Part shown: piece by piece, positions 43,660 through 44,711 of the stretch
Numbering within the stretch: the stretch's first letter is position 1
Layout of the letters: each line of letters begins with the position of its first letter
Source of the DNA: Planctomycetaceae bacterium
GTDB taxonomy: Bacteria; Planctomycetota; Planctomycetia; Planctomycetales; Planctomycetaceae
Assembly: GCA_021732415.1 (NCBI GenBank)
Contig: JAKFVC010000017.1
Span: 1 to 44,711 of the forward strand
DNA length: 44,711 bases
Direction: 5' to 3'
Notes under the pieces: model-generated
What the model saw: the letters and a program-made list of their open reading frames with translations, nothing else
What the model was told of the DNA's origin: nothing
The model's database searches: none
Position numbers and translations under genes: made by a program

Positions 43660-43893
43660 TCAGGCGATCGGTTGCGCTGGCTCCCAATACCATACGATGA
43701 CAACGATCTCTTTGGCGCATGCACCAAGTGCCACGCTGCTGCCGATGCCCGTTGTGTAAGACTCGCTCGGATCTACGACCGTGTTGACTCCGATCAAGTT
43801 TTCCTGACCGATGCGAGTGATGTACTCGTTCGCTCGGATCAGGACCTCCTCATGCCCCTTTGAACCTCGTATGGTCTTGAACGCACTACGCAT
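43660..43893 (-). CDS. Small hypothetical protein (77 residues)
   Basis: The sequence contains a protein-like centre: EEVLIRANEYITRIG, LIGVNTVVDPSES, then GSSVALGACAKEIVVIVWYW. This suggests alternating strands and helices in a compact domain. No family was recognised and there is no signal peptide. A GAG lies ten bases before the ATG at 43893, a weak ribosome binding site. It converges with the barrel gene ending at 43615. It may be a genuine small gene; about even odds. Confidence 0.5.
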   Translation of the reverse strand: MRSAFKTIRGSKGHEEVLIRANEYITRIGQENLIGVNTVVDPSESYTTGIGSSVALGACAKEIVVIVWYWEPAQPIA

Positions 43894-43973
43894 CGAAGTA
43901 TTCTCACAGCGCAGAGACTAACACTAATTGTGTGAGACCTCGAAATTCACACTTGGGGAACGGCAACCATCGC

Positions 43974-44006
43974 GGCCAGAACTCTGGGCGAGTTCTGCTA
44001 CACAAT
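43974..44006. repeat. Dispersed palindromic repeat, family B, copy 3
   Basis: GGCCAGAACTCTGGGCGAGT and onwards. It overlaps the stop codon of the small membrane protein gene at 43998, as family B copy 2 abuts the HlyD gene stop at 37532. Confidence 0.8.
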
Positions 44007-44222
44007 ATCCGCGTTGTTCGCCTTGCGTTGTGCCGCGAGATCCTCGGCCTTCTCGATTTGCGCTGCCATGAGTTCCGCTAAGCCGGAGAGCAGGCTCCCC
44101 GCGCGCTGGCTGCTTTCGACCAGGACGGGACCAAACGTTGTAAGCACTTTGGGCAGGCCGGCACCGACAGCCACACCAGCAGCAATGCCACCACCAATTA
44201 ATAGCCATTCTCGCTGTGTCAT
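43998..44222 (-). CDS. Small hypothetical membrane protein (74 residues)
   Basis: The protein has a Gly- and Ala-rich membrane helix near residues 6-25 (LLIGGGIAAGVAVGAGLPK) and a charged helical tail (ELMAAQIEKAEDLAAQRK). A single-pass membrane protein of the YtxH-like size class fits. Its end overlaps a family B palindrome. A weak GGA lies before the ATG at 44222. Function unknown. Confidence 0.55.
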   Translation of the reverse strand: MTQREWLLIGGGIAAGVAVGAGLPKVLTTFGPVLVESSQRAGSLLSGLAELMAAQIEKAEDLAAQRKANNADIV

Positions 44223-44664
44223 GTTATCCGTGTCTCAATCTTACTGGCACCTGGGAAGAACCGAGTGTCCACAAATCTGCGTTCGAGATATCGTCGTACA
44301 ACCCCCACCAGCGAGGCGTCTGGGGTCAGAACCGATCACTCAAGGTGCTGATGCAACACTGCTCGCCAAATTCGTTCGGGGACTCGGTGGTCGTTCTGCA
44401 GTTACAGAAATCGACTTTCGCCGGCGTCAAGCATAATTCTGCGCGGCAGCGATAATGCTGCACGTATTACAACGACTGGAGCGAAATTGCCGAAAACGGG
44501 CAATGCAGGCGGCATTGCGTTTTGGGAAGCATGAGTGCATCGTTCGGATCGGACCACTCGAAACAACCGGGTAAACAAATTATCTGGGTGAACCCAGTGC
44601 CGCGAGACCGCGCTCGACACAAATAGGGTCAGTTCGGGGCAAATTTGCGCCGCGAGATAAGAAA
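44223..44664. other. Right-end region without a convincing gene
   Basis: No protein-like reading frame is visible, and no RNA gene or terminator was found. Sequence continues into the family A repeat at 44665. Confidence 0.4.
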
Positions 44665-44702
44665 GATTCTAGCTCCCCTCGCCCTGGTACTCCGGGGAGA
44701 GG
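44665..44702. repeat. Dispersed palindromic repeat, family A, copy 3
   Basis: Exact reverse complement of positions 1-38, ending in GAGAGG. The window therefore begins and ends with the same element in opposite orientation. Confidence 0.75.
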
Positions 44703-44711
44703 GGCTGGGGG

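Overview
The window looks like a planctomycete chromosome segment, most likely order Planctomycetales. The main evidence is two DUF1559 pseudopilin-like proteins (N-terminal [20 protein letters not shown] segment and C-terminal H-x9-DG motif), a DUF1501 Tat-exported protein, several small lipoproteins, and an flhA-flhF-flhG-sigma28 cluster. The placement rests on protein families only; there is no rRNA or tRNA gene here. No phage, insertion-sequence transposase or CRISPR array was seen.

Layout. Positions 1-5.8 kb hold a small membrane protein, a proline-rich lipoprotein, an acidic unknown protein, and a block of two DUF1559 genes around a carboxypeptidase-regulatory-like lipoprotein. From 6.2 to 13.5 kb there is an alpha/beta hydrolase with a small partner, a Tat-exported unknown protein, a membrane-anchored leucine-rich-repeat protein, a DUF1501 protein and nadC. 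From 13.9 to 16.6 kb are a lipoprotein and a cytoplasmic molybdopterin oxidoreductase. From 16.9 to 22.8 kb is the flagellar block: export gate FlhA, SRP-like GTPase FlhF, MinD-like FlhG, and a FliA/WhiG sigma factor with a clear terminator. From 23 to 27 kb are a TerC-type membrane protein followed closely by an orphan sensor kinase, and a class IV aminotransferase. From 27.4 to 31.3 kb are an exported terpene-cyclase-fold/beta-helix fusion and a large GT-C-like membrane protein. From 31.8 to 35.2 kb is an NtrB/NtrC-type two-component pair. A LexA homologue follows (35.7-36.3 kb), then about 1.2 kb without a convincing gene. A TetR-ABC permease-ABC ATPase-HlyD exporter operon fills 37.5-41.2 kb. 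A SET-domain protein, an outer-membrane beta-barrel candidate and two small ORFs close the window.

Two things stand out. First, the LexA homologue keeps its DNA-binding domain, but the cleavage-site Ala-Gly, the catalytic Ser and the catalytic Lys all appear to be replaced. It therefore looks like a repressor that cannot cleave itself. Second, many intergenic gaps carry a large imperfect palindrome. I count more than a dozen sequence families, several present two or three times in the window, some nested inside others, and one forming five coaxial hairpins over about 215 bp. They lie outside the genes, in convergent as well as tandem gaps.

Protein functions are assigned from recognisable motifs and family knowledge, without database searches. 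Start codons were chosen by ribosome-binding-site position where possible.
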